A DNA stretch of 20,087 nt, from positions 1 to 20,087 of IMG/VR virus record IMGVR_UViG_3300010354_000904; one strand, 5' to 3'. Below, piece after piece: positions 13,287 to 20,087 of this stretch. This stretch comes from a virus. Position numbers and translations under genes: made by a program. The first letter of the stretch is position 1; each line of letters starts with the position of its first letter. Below the pieces are notes generated by a model. The model was not told the DNA's origin, did not search any database, and saw only the letters and a list, made by a program, of their open reading frames with translations.

Positions 13287-13727
13287 ATGGCACGCCGCAT
13301 CAACCTATCTGACATCGGCAGTTACGCAACCGAGAAATACGAGCAGTTGCTGCGTGTAACGGTACTTGAAACTGACAAGCGACTGAAGGAAGCCAGCCCA
13401 GTTGATACGGGTCGGCTACGCCTTGCGTGGTCTATCAGCGAGCAAGGTACACCTGGTTACGACCCTGGCCCGCAAAACAGCGTTGCAGGCATTGCGCCAC
13501 CACGGCGGCTTGATTATCAAGTTGAGCGTGCAGGTAACGTGTATCACATCCACAACAACCTGCCATACACCGAGCCTGTCCTGTATGGCAATAACTTGCC
13601 ACCATCATGGCAGGGGCAGTGGCGATCTAAAAACAATCAGATCACTAAGGGCTATCCCGACGTGATCGCCCGCGAGATCACCAACTGGGCGCAGCAGCAA
13701 GCTAGCCGTATTGCGAGGCAAGACTGA
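13287..13727 (+). CDS. HK97 gp10-like neck/tail component
   Basis: A 146-residue protein with the family hallmark ASPVDTGRLRLAW (about residues 35-47), followed by a beta hairpin and YHIHNNLPYTEPVLYG (about 86-101). The ends are helical (ITNWAQQQASRIARQD). This family is a minor tail/neck component needed for joining of head and tail in HK97-like phages. The Pro-Val-Asp-Thr-Gly motif and the N-N-x-x-Y-x-x-x-x-E pattern are diagnostic. TGATG coupling with the tail terminator gene at 13725-13729 supports shared function. Confidence 0.85.
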   Translation: MARRINLSDIGSYATEKYEQLLRVTVLETDKRLKEASPVDTGRLRLAWSISEQGTPGYDPGPQNSVAGIAPPRRLDYQVERAGNVYHIHNNLPYTEPVLYGNNLPPSWQGQWRSKNNQITKGYPDVIAREITNWAQQQASRIARQD

Positions 13728-14152
13728 TGGCAGCCGTCAACCTAAACACCGTCCGCGCCACTATTGAAGGGCGGCTAGCAACTGAACTAGCGCTGGCACC
13801 AGTGCTGCCCGTTGTCTTCCACAATCAGCCGTACACGCCAACGCCCGCTAGCTCATGGGTGCAGTGCCTAGTGAGCTTTGGCAACAACAACTACCTGACC
13901 ATGGGCGGCACTACTGGCAGCTGCAATAGCGTCATTGGGTTGGTGCTGGTAAATATTTTCACCGCCAAGGGTGTAGGTCCCGGAGCTAACTACACCATCG
14001 GCAAACGCATTCGAGACCTTTACAATAGGGTTATCGTTAGCGGCGTTCACTTTGACCCGCCAACCGGCCCAGAGGTGGTGGCTGCGCCAGCTCCTGAGGG
14101 TTACTTCCAAACTCAGGTCAGAATGACCTTTGAAACCTTCGAGGATCTTTAG
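13727..14152 (+). CDS. Tail terminator protein (DUF4128-like)
   Basis: A 141-residue protein starting with the helix LNTVRATIEGRLATELA, then beta strands (VVFHNQPY, SSWVQCLVSFG), a helix with IGKRIRDLYNRV (about residues 92-103) and ending VRMTFETFED. This alpha/beta pattern matches tail terminators of the lambda gpU and DUF4128 type, which form the hexameric ring that stops tube growth and joins the tail to the head. The place before the tube genes is canonical. Confidence 0.8.
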   Translation: MAAVNLNTVRATIEGRLATELALAPVLPVVFHNQPYTPTPASSWVQCLVSFGNNNYLTMGGTTGSCNSVIGLVLVNIFTAKGVGPGANYTIGKRIRDLYNRVIVSGVHFDPPTGPEVVAAPAPEGYFQTQVRMTFETFEDL

Positions 14153-14154
14153 CC

Positions 14155-14571
14155 ATGGCTTTTTACCGAGGGCAGCAAGGCAGCGTCAAGTTTGACGATG
14201 CTGGCACCACTGCAGCAACCATCACTAGCACCCGCTCGTGGTCGCTAACTGTTGAGAAAGAATCGCTCGACACCACGGCGCTAGGCGCTACATATCGCGC
14301 CAATGTTGGGGGGCTCATCAGCGGCTCCGGGACTTGCGAGATCCTCTATACCGCATCTAGTGCCGACGAAACCAACGTCTTCATCGAGCACGTCAACACT
14401 GCCAACGATGCTGGCGAGGCTCTTTTCGAGCTGTACCTTGATACCAGTGGCACCAAGAAGATCACCTTTGATGGTGTGATCACCTCGGCTGAGTATTCTG
14501 CCACCGTAGGCGAGATCGAAGTCATTACCCTGAACTTCGTGACCAACGGTGCCATTTCGCTGGACATCTGA
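14155..14571 (+). CDS. Tail tube protein, first copy
   Basis: A 138-residue beta-rich protein, MAFYRGQQGSVKFDD, with TRSWSLTVEKESLDTTALGATY (about residues 26-47), GGLISGSGTCEILY and a C-terminal YSATVGEIEVITLNFVTNG. This is the pattern of siphophage tube proteins, in which hexamers stack around the tape measure. It shares about 55-60 percent identity by eye with the next gene over the full length, with identical MAFYRGQQG and GGLISGSGT blocks. AGGAT before the ATG may act as ribosome binding site. Confidence 0.82.
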   Translation: MAFYRGQQGSVKFDDAGTTAATITSTRSWSLTVEKESLDTTALGATYRANVGGLISGSGTCEILYTASSADETNVFIEHVNTANDAGEALFELYLDTSGTKKITFDGVITSAEYSATVGEIEVITLNFVTNGAISLDI

Positions 14572-14573
14572 TC

Positions 14574-14993
14574 ATGGCTTTCTATCGCGGGCAACAAGGC
14601 ACAGTCTTCTTTGATAAGGCTGGCGCTGGTGGTCTCTCGGAAATCGCAGCAGTGCGGTCATGGAGCATGACCGTTGAGAAGGAGTCGTACGATGCCACCT
14701 CGCATGGCGCCACCTACCGCGCCAACATCGGCGGGCTGATCAGTGGCTCCGGCACCATTGAGGTGATGTATGACGCTCCTGGATCTGGCGACAAGCTGGA
14801 TCTGATCAAGGACGCCAACCAAGCCACCGACGAAGCTGATGCAGCCGTTGAGCTGTATCTGGATGAAACCGGCGGCAAGAAGATCACCGGAACGATCGTG
14901 GTGACGAGTTCTGAATACGGTGCTACGGTTGGCGAGATCGAGATTGTGACGATCAACTTCGTCTCAAGCGGTACTCTCACACTTAGCATCTGA
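14574..14993 (+). CDS. Tail tube protein, second tandem copy
   Basis: A 139-residue paralogue of the preceding protein: RSWSMTVEKESYDATSHGATY, ANIGGLISGSGT and EYGATVGEIEIVTINF align without large gaps. Main differences lie in residues about 60-80 (PGSGDKLDLIKDANQATDEA versus SADETNVFIEHVNTANDAGE), which may form a surface loop or helix. It is coupled by TGATG to the chaperone gene. Its codons seem more biased than those of copy one, suggesting this may be the more abundant tube protein; the other may be a variant ring at one end. This is inference only. Confidence 0.82.
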   Translation: MAFYRGQQGTVFFDKAGAGGLSEIAAVRSWSMTVEKESYDATSHGATYRANIGGLISGSGTIEVMYDAPGSGDKLDLIKDANQATDEADAAVELYLDETGGKKITGTIVVTSSEYGATVGEIEIVTINFVSSGTLTLSI

Positions 14994-15352
14994 TGCCTGC
15001 TGCAAACCAGCGCCCGGTCGATCTACTCACGGGCGCTTTTGATCTGAACCAACGCCGTAAATTCAGCGTCACCAATGACGCTGGCGATGTGGTGCTGGAT
15101 CTTTACTTCAAGCCCATCACCCGCGCTGATCGCAAGAAGGCAACCACGCTTGCCGGTAGCGATGAAGCGCTAGAGATCAGCACGCAGATGCTGTGCCAGA
15201 TGGCAGAGCTTGAGGATGGCACCAAGGCGTTCGCCGCTGCTGATGCTGCCAAGCTGCAACGCGAGCTGCCAGAGCGTGTGCTGAACGAGCTAGAGCTGTT
15301 CCTGTTTGGCCTTGGCGGCGAAGCCGGTATTGAAGAAGCAAAAAAAGACTAG
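14993..15352 (+). CDS. Tail assembly chaperone G
   Basis: A 119-residue protein (PVDLLTGAFDLNQRRKFSV ... DLYFKPITRADRKKATTL, then helical ELPERVLNELELFLFGL) that ends just after a run of seven A's. Small helical proteins between tube and tape measure genes are the G component of the G/GT pair, which bind the tape measure and tube subunits during tail assembly. The gene is coupled to the second tube gene by TGATG. Ribosomes that slip at 15340-15346 make the GT fusion instead. Confidence 0.82.
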   Translation: MPAANQRPVDLLTGAFDLNQRRKFSVTNDAGDVVLDLYFKPITRADRKKATTLAGSDEALEISTQMLCQMAELEDGTKAFAAADAAKLQRELPERVLNELELFLFGLGGEAGIEEAKKD

Positions 15353-15522
15353 AGGAAGACTCTTGGTTATTCTTTGAGTTCTTCCTGGCATCAGAACTTG
15401 GCATGACGGTTAGCCGGTTGCGTACTGAGCTAACCGATGCCGAGTTTGTGCATTTTGCGGCGTACTACGAGGTAAAAGGTAAACGCGAGAAGATAGAGAT
15501 AGACAAGGCGCGGCACCGATAG
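15340..15522 (+). CDS. GT extension produced by programmed -1 frameshift
   Basis: The zero frame reads GCA AAA AAA GAC TAG, so the A AAA AAA sequence at 15340-15346 is a classic slippery site for -1 slippage. After slipping, reading resumes at 15346 and stays open to TAG at 15520-15522. It adds 58 residues (RLEEDSWLFFEFFLASELGM ... FVHFAAYYEVKG ... DKARHR), giving a G-T protein of about 176 residues. The SELGMTVSRLRTELTDAEF and AAYYEVKGKR segments match the T domain of many siphophages. T has no start of its own. The region would otherwise be an unexplained 195-base gap before the tape measure gene. Confidence 0.85.
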   Translation, partial: KKRLEEDSWLFFEFFLASELGMTVSRLRTELTDAEFVHFAAYYEVKGKREKIEIDKARHR

Positions 15523-15547
15523 ACTGACCGCATAGGGAGGTGCCGCT

Positions 15548-17545
15548 GTGGCTGTTGCTGTCGTTGACGTACAGGTAAATAGCCAAGGTGCTGTACGCAA
15601 CCTGCAGCAAGTCAACGCAGCGTCAAAGGCGGCTACCGCTGGTATTGGCACGCTGCGCAATGCAGTTGCCGGCTTAGTAGCAGGCTTCAGTGCTATTCAA
15701 ACAGCAAAGTTTGTATTCGCTAAAACTGCAGAGCTTGAATCCCAAACTCGCAGCATTCAGACACTGACGGGTAGCGTTCAACAAGCTAAGCAAATTATCC
15801 AAGAGCTGCAGCAACTTGGTGCAGCAACGCCGTTCACGGGCACTGAGCTGATCGAAAGCGCTAAGCGCTTGACGGCTTTTGGCGTTAGCGCCAAAGACGT
15901 GGTAGAAACCACCCGGCGGCTTGGTGATGTCGCAGGCGCAACTGGCGCAAACCTAGGGGAGCTGACACTTGCCTACGGTCAAGTCATTGCCAAAGGTAGG
16001 CTGCAAGGCGAAGAACTGCTGCAGTTCCAAGAGCGTGGTGTCGCGCTGCAGGATGAGCTGCGCAAGATGTATGGGCTCACCGGCGAGGAGTTCAGCAAAG
16101 CGCTAAGCAAAGGACAGATCAGCGCCAAGGCTGTTGAGGTAGCACTGCAGCGGCTCACAAGTGCTGGCGGCAAATATGCCAATGGCGCCATTGCCCAGAG
16201 CGATACTCTGAGTGGTCGGCTATCTACATTGCAAGATGGCATTGAAGGGCTGGCTCGTGGCATTGGAACTGCGTTATCGCCGGCAATTAAGGCAGTGCTG
16301 AATGAGGCAATTTTTGCCATCAATACAATTAATCAACTTATAGCAACAGGTGCCAGAGCCAGAGGATTTGGTCTTGGTCAAGGGCAGCGCAAAGATATTC
16401 TGAATCAAGCACGCGAAGAGGCTCTTGATATTCTTGGCCGAACATCACAAACAGGCCGAAGAATTTCAAATCCATTTGAGCGTGGAAGGCTGATTCAAGA
16501 ACTCACGGCGCAGCGTGAACGCGATCTAATCGAGGCTTATGGATTCCAGACGGGGCAAATAAAACCACAGGCCCGCGCTCCTCAAATGCCTACAGGTGTT
16601 CCACCTTTAGGCGCAGGGACCGGAGGCGGTGGTGGTGGCGGCAGATCTGGCGGCAAGTCCGCTGCTGAGCAAGTCAAGGTAATTAAGGACATCACCGCGC
16701 AAGAGTTGGAGCTGCGGTTGCGGCTTGGCATTGCGCAGCAAACACAAAATAAGCAGCAGGAGGCTTATTACACCAAGCAGCTTGCGTTGCTTGAAATTTC
16801 AAAACAAGAGATCGGACCCAATAAGCGTAGGGCTCAGATCATGGCGGCTGTTGTGGAATATGCCACAACGCTGAAAGAGATTAACGAAGCCGAAGCAAAA
16901 GTCACACTGCCGACGATCGTCGAGCGTATTGCCGACATGGCAGCAGGTTACGGCAAAGCACTTGACTTCACTATTCAGCTAACGGAGCAGCAAAAGCAGC
17001 AAAAGGCATTAGCTGATGGCCTTGCCGACACTATTGGTGAAGGGCTGGCGTCGTCCTTTAACGCATTGATCCAAGGCAGCGAGGACTTTGGCACTAGCCT
17101 CAGGCGCATCGCTTCTGGTGTGCTGATTGACATTGCCAACCAACTGCTGCGAGTGTTTGTCATCCAAAAGGCAATCAACGCCCTTAGCGGTTTGTTTGGC
17201 GGTGTGACTGGCGGCGGCGGCTTTGCGCCTGGCGTTGGATTTAACCCCAATGTGTTCTCCATGCCATCACTGCTTGGACGCGCCAAGGGCGGCAGCGTCA
17301 TGGCAGGGCAGCCTTATCTGGTAGGCGAGCGCGGTCCGGAGCTATTCATGCCAGGTCGCAGCGGCGGCATTGCACGTGCTGGGAGCTTCGGCGGTGGCGC
17401 CAATATCGTGGTCAACGTCGACGCAGGTGGCTCCAGCGTGCAGGGCGACTCCAATCAAGGCAAGCAGCTTGGTAGCGTGATCGCAGCTGCGGTGCAGGCA
17501 GAATTGGTGAAACAGCAGCGCCCTGGCGGCATCTTGGCACGCTAA
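15548..17545 (+). CDS. Tail tape measure protein
   Basis: A 665-residue protein with GTG start and a strong GGGAGG seven bases upstream (15535-15540). The N-terminal two-fifths is the conserved tape measure domain: VDVQVNSQGAVRNLQ, SIQTLTGSVQQAKQIIQEL, ATPFTGTELIESAKRL and QGEELLQFQERGVALQDEL. A Gly-rich linker lies near residues 357-372, followed by a coiled region. Residues about 497-555 form a hydrophobic helix region (ASGVLIDIANQLLRVFVIQ). The end KGGSVMAGQPYLVGERGPELF is the usual C-terminus. At about 0.15 nm per residue the length predicts a tail of roughly 100 nm. No peptidase or lysozyme domain is seen. Confidence 0.93.
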   Translation: MAVAVVDVQVNSQGAVRNLQQVNAASKAATAGIGTLRNAVAGLVAGFSAIQTAKFVFAKTAELESQTRSIQTLTGSVQQAKQIIQELQQLGAATPFTGTELIESAKRLTAFGVSAKDVVETTRRLGDVAGATGANLGELTLAYGQVIAKGRLQGEELLQFQERGVALQDELRKMYGLTGEEFSKALSKGQISAKAVEVALQRLTSAGGKYANGAIAQSDTLSGRLSTLQDGIEGLARGIGTALSPAIKAVLNEAIFAINTINQLIATGARARGFGLGQGQRKDILNQAREEALDILGRTSQTGRRISNPFERGRLIQELTAQRERDLIEAYGFQTGQIKPQARAPQMPTGVPPLGAGTGGGGGGGRSGGKSAAEQVKVIKDITAQELELRLRLGIAQQTQNKQQEAYYTKQLALLEISKQEIGPNKRRAQIMAAVVEYATTLKEINEAEAKVTLPTIVERIADMAAGYGKALDFTIQLTEQQKQQKALADGLADTIGEGLASSFNALIQGSEDFGTSLRRIASGVLIDIANQLLRVFVIQKAINALSGLFGGVTGGGGFAPGVGFNPNVFSMPSLLGRAKGGSVMAGQPYLVGERGPELFMPGRSGGIARAGSFGGGANIVVNVDAGGSSVQGDSNQGKQLGSVIAAAVQAELVKQQRPGGILAR

Positions 17546-17547
17546 TC

Positions 17548-17892
17548 ATGGCAACCTTTCCTGCGGTTACTCCTAGCTACGGCGCACAAAAAACAAGCCG
17601 CCCCCGCGTGCGCATTGCGCAGTTTGGCGATGGTTATGAGCAACGGACAAGCTTTGGCATCAATCAGAACCCAAAAGAATGGAGCCTAAGCTGGCAGAAC
17701 ATCACAGAAGCTAACTCGGATTCAATCGAGACATTTCTAGATGCTCGCGCTGCTGATGGCGCCAGTTTTGACTGGACACCACCCGCCGAGGCTACAAGTT
17801 ACAAATGGGTTTGTCTGGAATGGGACAAGCAGATCAACTACACAGGTAGAGCAACGATCACTGCCACCTTTCGCCAGGTATTTGAAGCATGA
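17548..17892 (+). CDS. Minor tail protein M-like
   Basis: A 114-residue protein with RPRVRIAQFGDGYEQRTSFGIN (about residues 18-39), FDWTPP (about 74-79) and TATFRQVFE at the end. These are the features of the lambda gpM/phage_min_tail family, a tail-tip component next to the tape measure. It lies two bases after the tape measure stop and overlaps the L gene by ATGA. The order tape measure-M-L-K-I is lambda-like. Confidence 0.9.
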   Translation: MATFPAVTPSYGAQKTSRPRVRIAQFGDGYEQRTSFGINQNPKEWSLSWQNITEANSDSIETFLDARAADGASFDWTPPAEATSYKWVCLEWDKQINYTGRATITATFRQVFEA

Positions 17893-18596
17893 CCGTACCG
17901 CAGTCGATACAGGAGCAGATCCAGCTCCTCAATCCTTCGGCCATTATTGAGCTGTTTCAGATGCAGCTCACCGAAGCGGTCAACGGTGTTGACGAGACGT
18001 TCTACTACCACGCTGGCACTAACGGTCTAACCACCAGCGTCGTATTCGCCGGCATTACCTACACGCCGTTTCCCATTGAGGTTGAAGGCTTTGACCTGAC
18101 ATCAAAGGGCACATTGCCGCGTCCGACGATGCGCATTTCCAACGTTGCCGGAACAATCACGGCATTACTACTGGTGTACAACGTCCTCAATGCCAAGGTC
18201 ACCCGCATCCGCACCTGTCAGAAATTCCTTGATGCTGTCAACTTCAGCGGTGGCGTCAACCCAACAGCCGATCCAACGGCCAAGTTCACCGACGAAGTTT
18301 GGTATGTGGACCGCGTAGTCCGCGAAAACATCGAGCTGGTGGAGCTGGAGTTGATTAGCAAACTGGACCTGATCAACCTTGTTTTGCCTCGCCGGCAAGT
18401 GCTGGAGCATTGCCCATGGAAGTATCGCGGTGCAGAGTGTGGCTATACCGGCAGTGCATACTTTGATATCAACGACAACGCTGTTGCCAATGCCAGCCAA
18501 GATGTGTGCGGCAAGCGGTACAACAGCTGCGCCAAGCGCTTCCCTACTGGCAACCTTCCCTTTGGTGGCTTCCCTGGAGCACGACTGCAGATCTGA
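17889..18596 (+). CDS. Minor tail protein L-like with four-Cys cluster
   Basis: A 235-residue protein with IIELFQMQLTE (about residues 19-29), a conserved core GFDLTSKGTLPRPTMRISNV and a C-terminal Cys-rich part. There, C175 and C184 (HCPWKYRGAECGYTG) plus C207 and C214 (DVCGKRYNSCAKRF) are placed like the ligands of the iron-sulphur cluster of lambda gpL. The protein forms part of the tail tip hub. The ending is FGNLPFGG-like (NLPFGGFPGARL), a known family signature. The last 32 bases overlap the K-type gene in another frame. Confidence 0.9.
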   Translation: MTVPQSIQEQIQLLNPSAIIELFQMQLTEAVNGVDETFYYHAGTNGLTTSVVFAGITYTPFPIEVEGFDLTSKGTLPRPTMRISNVAGTITALLLVYNVLNAKVTRIRTCQKFLDAVNFSGGVNPTADPTAKFTDEVWYVDRVVRENIELVELELISKLDLINLVLPRRQVLEHCPWKYRGAECGYTGSAYFDINDNAVANASQDVCGKRYNSCAKRFPTGNLPFGGFPGARLQI

Positions 18597-18885
18597 CGCT
18601 GAGGCGCACGCCTTGGCCGAGTTCCCGCGTGAATCTTGCGGTCTGATGGTGGATGGCAAGTATTGGCGGTGCCGCAATGTGGCAGAAGATCCCTGCGCTG
18701 ATTTCGTGCTGGATCCCCGCGACTACCTAGCGGCTGCACTGTCCGGTGCTATCGAGGCGGTAATCCACAGCCACCCAGAAGACACGCCGCCCAGCCCTGC
18801 TGACCTATCTGCCTGCGAGCAGTCCAAACTGCGCTGGTACATCTTCCAACTCGGCACTGGGCAATGGCTGACTATCAATCCCTGA
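18565..18885 (+). CDS. Tail tip K-type protein, MPN/JAMM metalloprotease half
   Basis: From GTG at 18565 the product has 106 residues; TTG at 18562 is an alternative start, and the longer opening upstream is shadow of gene L. The JAMM set is complete: E23 (PRESCG), H68 and H70 (IHSHP), S77 and D80 (SPAD). The protein is the N-terminal half of lambda gpK, a zinc peptidase-like tip protein thought to act in tip maturation or cell wall processing. Here it stops after the MPN domain, and the NlpC/P60 half is a separate downstream gene overlapping by 22 bases. No ATG start is available near the domain edge. Confidence 0.85.
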   Translation: MASLEHDCRSDAEAHALAEFPRESCGLMVDGKYWRCRNVAEDPCADFVLDPRDYLAAALSGAIEAVIHSHPEDTPPSPADLSACEQSKLRWYIFQLGTGQWLTINP

Positions 18886-19253
18886 TCGGGCGCGAGTGGG
18901 ATTACGGCAGGCAAGACTGCTACACGATTGTGCGCGACTACTTCGCGTTGCAGGGGATCACGCTTCCCAACTTTGATCGCCCCGACGAGCTGGAAGCCAG
19001 CCCCAGCATCTACCTACGCGAGGCAGTAGCACTGGGTTTCAAACAGGTGCCATTTGCTGAACGCCGACCCGGTGACGTGCTGATCATGCGACTCGGGACG
19101 CGGCACCCCATGCACGCAGCCGTGCTGGTGGATTACGACCGGATCCTGCATCACCTAGACGAAGCGCCTAGTGCCGTGGAAGACCTGCGCAGCTACTATG
19201 TAAAGAGCATTGCTGCGGTGTTCCGATATGCAGCGGGTTCGTCTGCTGGGTGA
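18864..19253 (+). CDS. Tail tip NlpC/P60 peptidase (K-type, second half)
   Basis: A 129-residue protein with the NlpC/P60 layout: C19 in YGRQDCYTIVRDYF, H84 in RPGDVLIMRL...HPMHAAVLVDYD and a further His in LHHL (H96/H97) as probable third residue. The family cleaves peptidoglycan peptide stems. In phage tips it is thought to aid local wall opening during DNA entry. With the preceding MPN protein it corresponds to a single lambda gpK divided in two. The 3' end overlaps gene I by 26 bases. Confidence 0.9.
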   Translation: MADYQSLIGREWDYGRQDCYTIVRDYFALQGITLPNFDRPDELEASPSIYLREAVALGFKQVPFAERRPGDVLIMRLGTRHPMHAAVLVDYDRILHHLDEAPSAVEDLRSYYVKSIAAVFRYAAGSSAG

Positions 19254-20087
19254 GCTGGGCGAACGGTACGGCACCGAGCACACCTACTACAACCTGCGCA
19301 CACCAGCGGACGCGATCAAGCTTCTGTGCATCAACATGCCGGAGCTACAGCAGGAGCTGATGACTGCCCACGAACGGGGCATTGGTTACCGCGTCCTGCA
19401 GGCTGATCAGGACATGGGCTACAGCGATCTGCGGCTACCAATCGGTCAGAACGACCTGGTGCTAGTGCCGGTTATTGCTGGTTCGGGCAAGGGTCTCACG
19501 CAAGTATTGATTGGTGTTGGCTTGATTGCCGCATCGTTTTTGATTCCAGGTGCTGCGGCTATTGGCACATTTGGATTGACTAAGGCGATTGCGGTCAAGG
19601 GTCTTGTTGCAAGTATTGGCGGATTTTTAACCTTAGGTGGAGTCGCCCAGCTGCTCTCACCGCAACCAACTGTTCCCACCCTCGGCAACCAACGATTTGG
19701 CGGCGGCACCAATGCCAGCACCCGTGGACCGCAAAGCCTGACCCGTGGCGCTGATGGCCAACAGTCTTACGCCTACACCGGCGCAGCCAACACGGTCGGC
19801 GTCGGTCAAACCATCCCCGTGGCTTACGGCAAGGTACTGATCGGCAGTCAGCTGCTATCCGCCAACGTTGAAGTCACCGACGAATCAGATCCATTGCAAA
19901 CCGCAATTCGTACACCAAGCAGCGAAACAGTTCGCATCGGTGGCGATGTTGTGCAATGGGGATTGAGCGATGTGCAAGGCATCTCTACACGCCGCACCGA
20001 TCAGGGTAGTTTTGGCGGCACCGATCAGGCCAATCTTTACTACAACATTGGCTTGTCAAATGGTGCTACTGCAACGTATTTCTTTGA
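19228..20087 (+). CDS. Tail assembly protein I-like (partial, 3' end outside window)
   Basis: ATG at 19228 opens a frame that runs to the window edge (286 complete codons, no stop). The N-terminal 90 residues (MQRVRLLGELGERYG ... QNDLVLVPVIAGSGKG) are the ubiquitin-like domain of lambda gpI. Then comes a Gly/Ala-rich hydrophobic segment (about residues 90-150: VLIGVGLIAASFLIPGAAA, GLVASIGGFLTLGGVAQLL), followed by a polar domain (GQTIPVAYGKVLIGSQLL, about 193-210). The I protein assists assembly of the J-type central fibre in lambda. The polar extension with TIPVAYG is common in longer I proteins or at the start of tip attachment proteins, so a fusion to a J-like part cannot be excluded. Confidence 0.88.
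   Translation, partial: MQRVRLLGELGERYGTEHTYYNLRTPADAIKLLCINMPELQQELMTAHERGIGYRVLQADQDMGYSDLRLPIGQNDLVLVPVIAGSGKGLTQVLIGVGLIAASFLIPGAAAIGTFGLTKAIAVKGLVASIGGFLTLGGVAQLLSPQPTVPTLGNQRFGGGTNASTRGPQSLTRGADGQQSYAYTGAANTVGVGQTIPVAYGKVLIGSQLLSANVEVTDESDPLQTAIRTPSSETVRIGGDVVQWGLSDVQGISTRRTDQGSFGGTDQANLYYNIGLSNGATATYFF

Overview
The window is a late structural module of a tailed double-stranded DNA phage (or prophage) with a long non-contractile, lambda/HK97-type siphophage tail. The base composition is fairly GC-rich, and nearly all genes lie on the + strand. They are tightly packed, with ATGA, GTGA or TGATG stop/start overlaps that imply translational coupling. No integrase, lysis gene, tRNA, CRISPR array or host gene is visible. 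The host cannot be read from the sequence. The small-protein families suggest an aquatic environmental phage, possibly of cyanobacteria, but that is a weak inference, and I saw no copies of the cyanobacterial GCGATCGC palindrome.

Layout. 1-1168: end of an unknown gene, then a phage-encoded DNA sliding clamp. 1173-2842: small and large terminase subunits. 2836-3041: a small minus-strand ribbon-helix-helix-like gene facing a regulatory intergenic segment. 3040-3979: an HNH endonuclease overlapping a conserved protein of unknown function. 3980-4340: a non-coding element with an exceptional 5-base periodicity, interrupted by hairpins. 4364-7639: portal, small genes and MuF-type head protein. 7590-7870: a second small minus-strand gene and its upstream region. 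7874-10080: scaffold, major capsid and a probable decoration protein. 10080-11322: a small basic protein, a head-tail connector and a beta-rich virion protein. 11322-12931: a fibre or carbohydrate-binding protein and its small partner. 12928-14152: head closure, gp10-like neck protein and tail terminator. 14155-14993: two tandem paralogous tail tube proteins. 14993-15522: tail assembly chaperones G and GT with a programmed -1 frameshift. 15548-20087: tape measure, then tail-tip proteins M, L, K (split in two) and I, the last running off the window.

How the genes work together: terminase, portal and HNH enzyme package DNA into a shell built from scaffold and capsid protein. Connector, closure and terminator proteins join head to tail. 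The tape measure, with G/GT, sets tail length while tube protein polymerises. M, L, K and I build the tip.

The most unusual item is the 3980-4320 element. It starts immediately after the stop codon of the unknown 198-residue protein. In its three non-hairpin blocks, 45 of 50 successive 5-mers carry G at the same position, and the phase holds across about 340 bases. A protein gene followed by a strictly 5-base-phased, otherwise degenerate array is a strong candidate for an undescribed nucleic acid-protein system.
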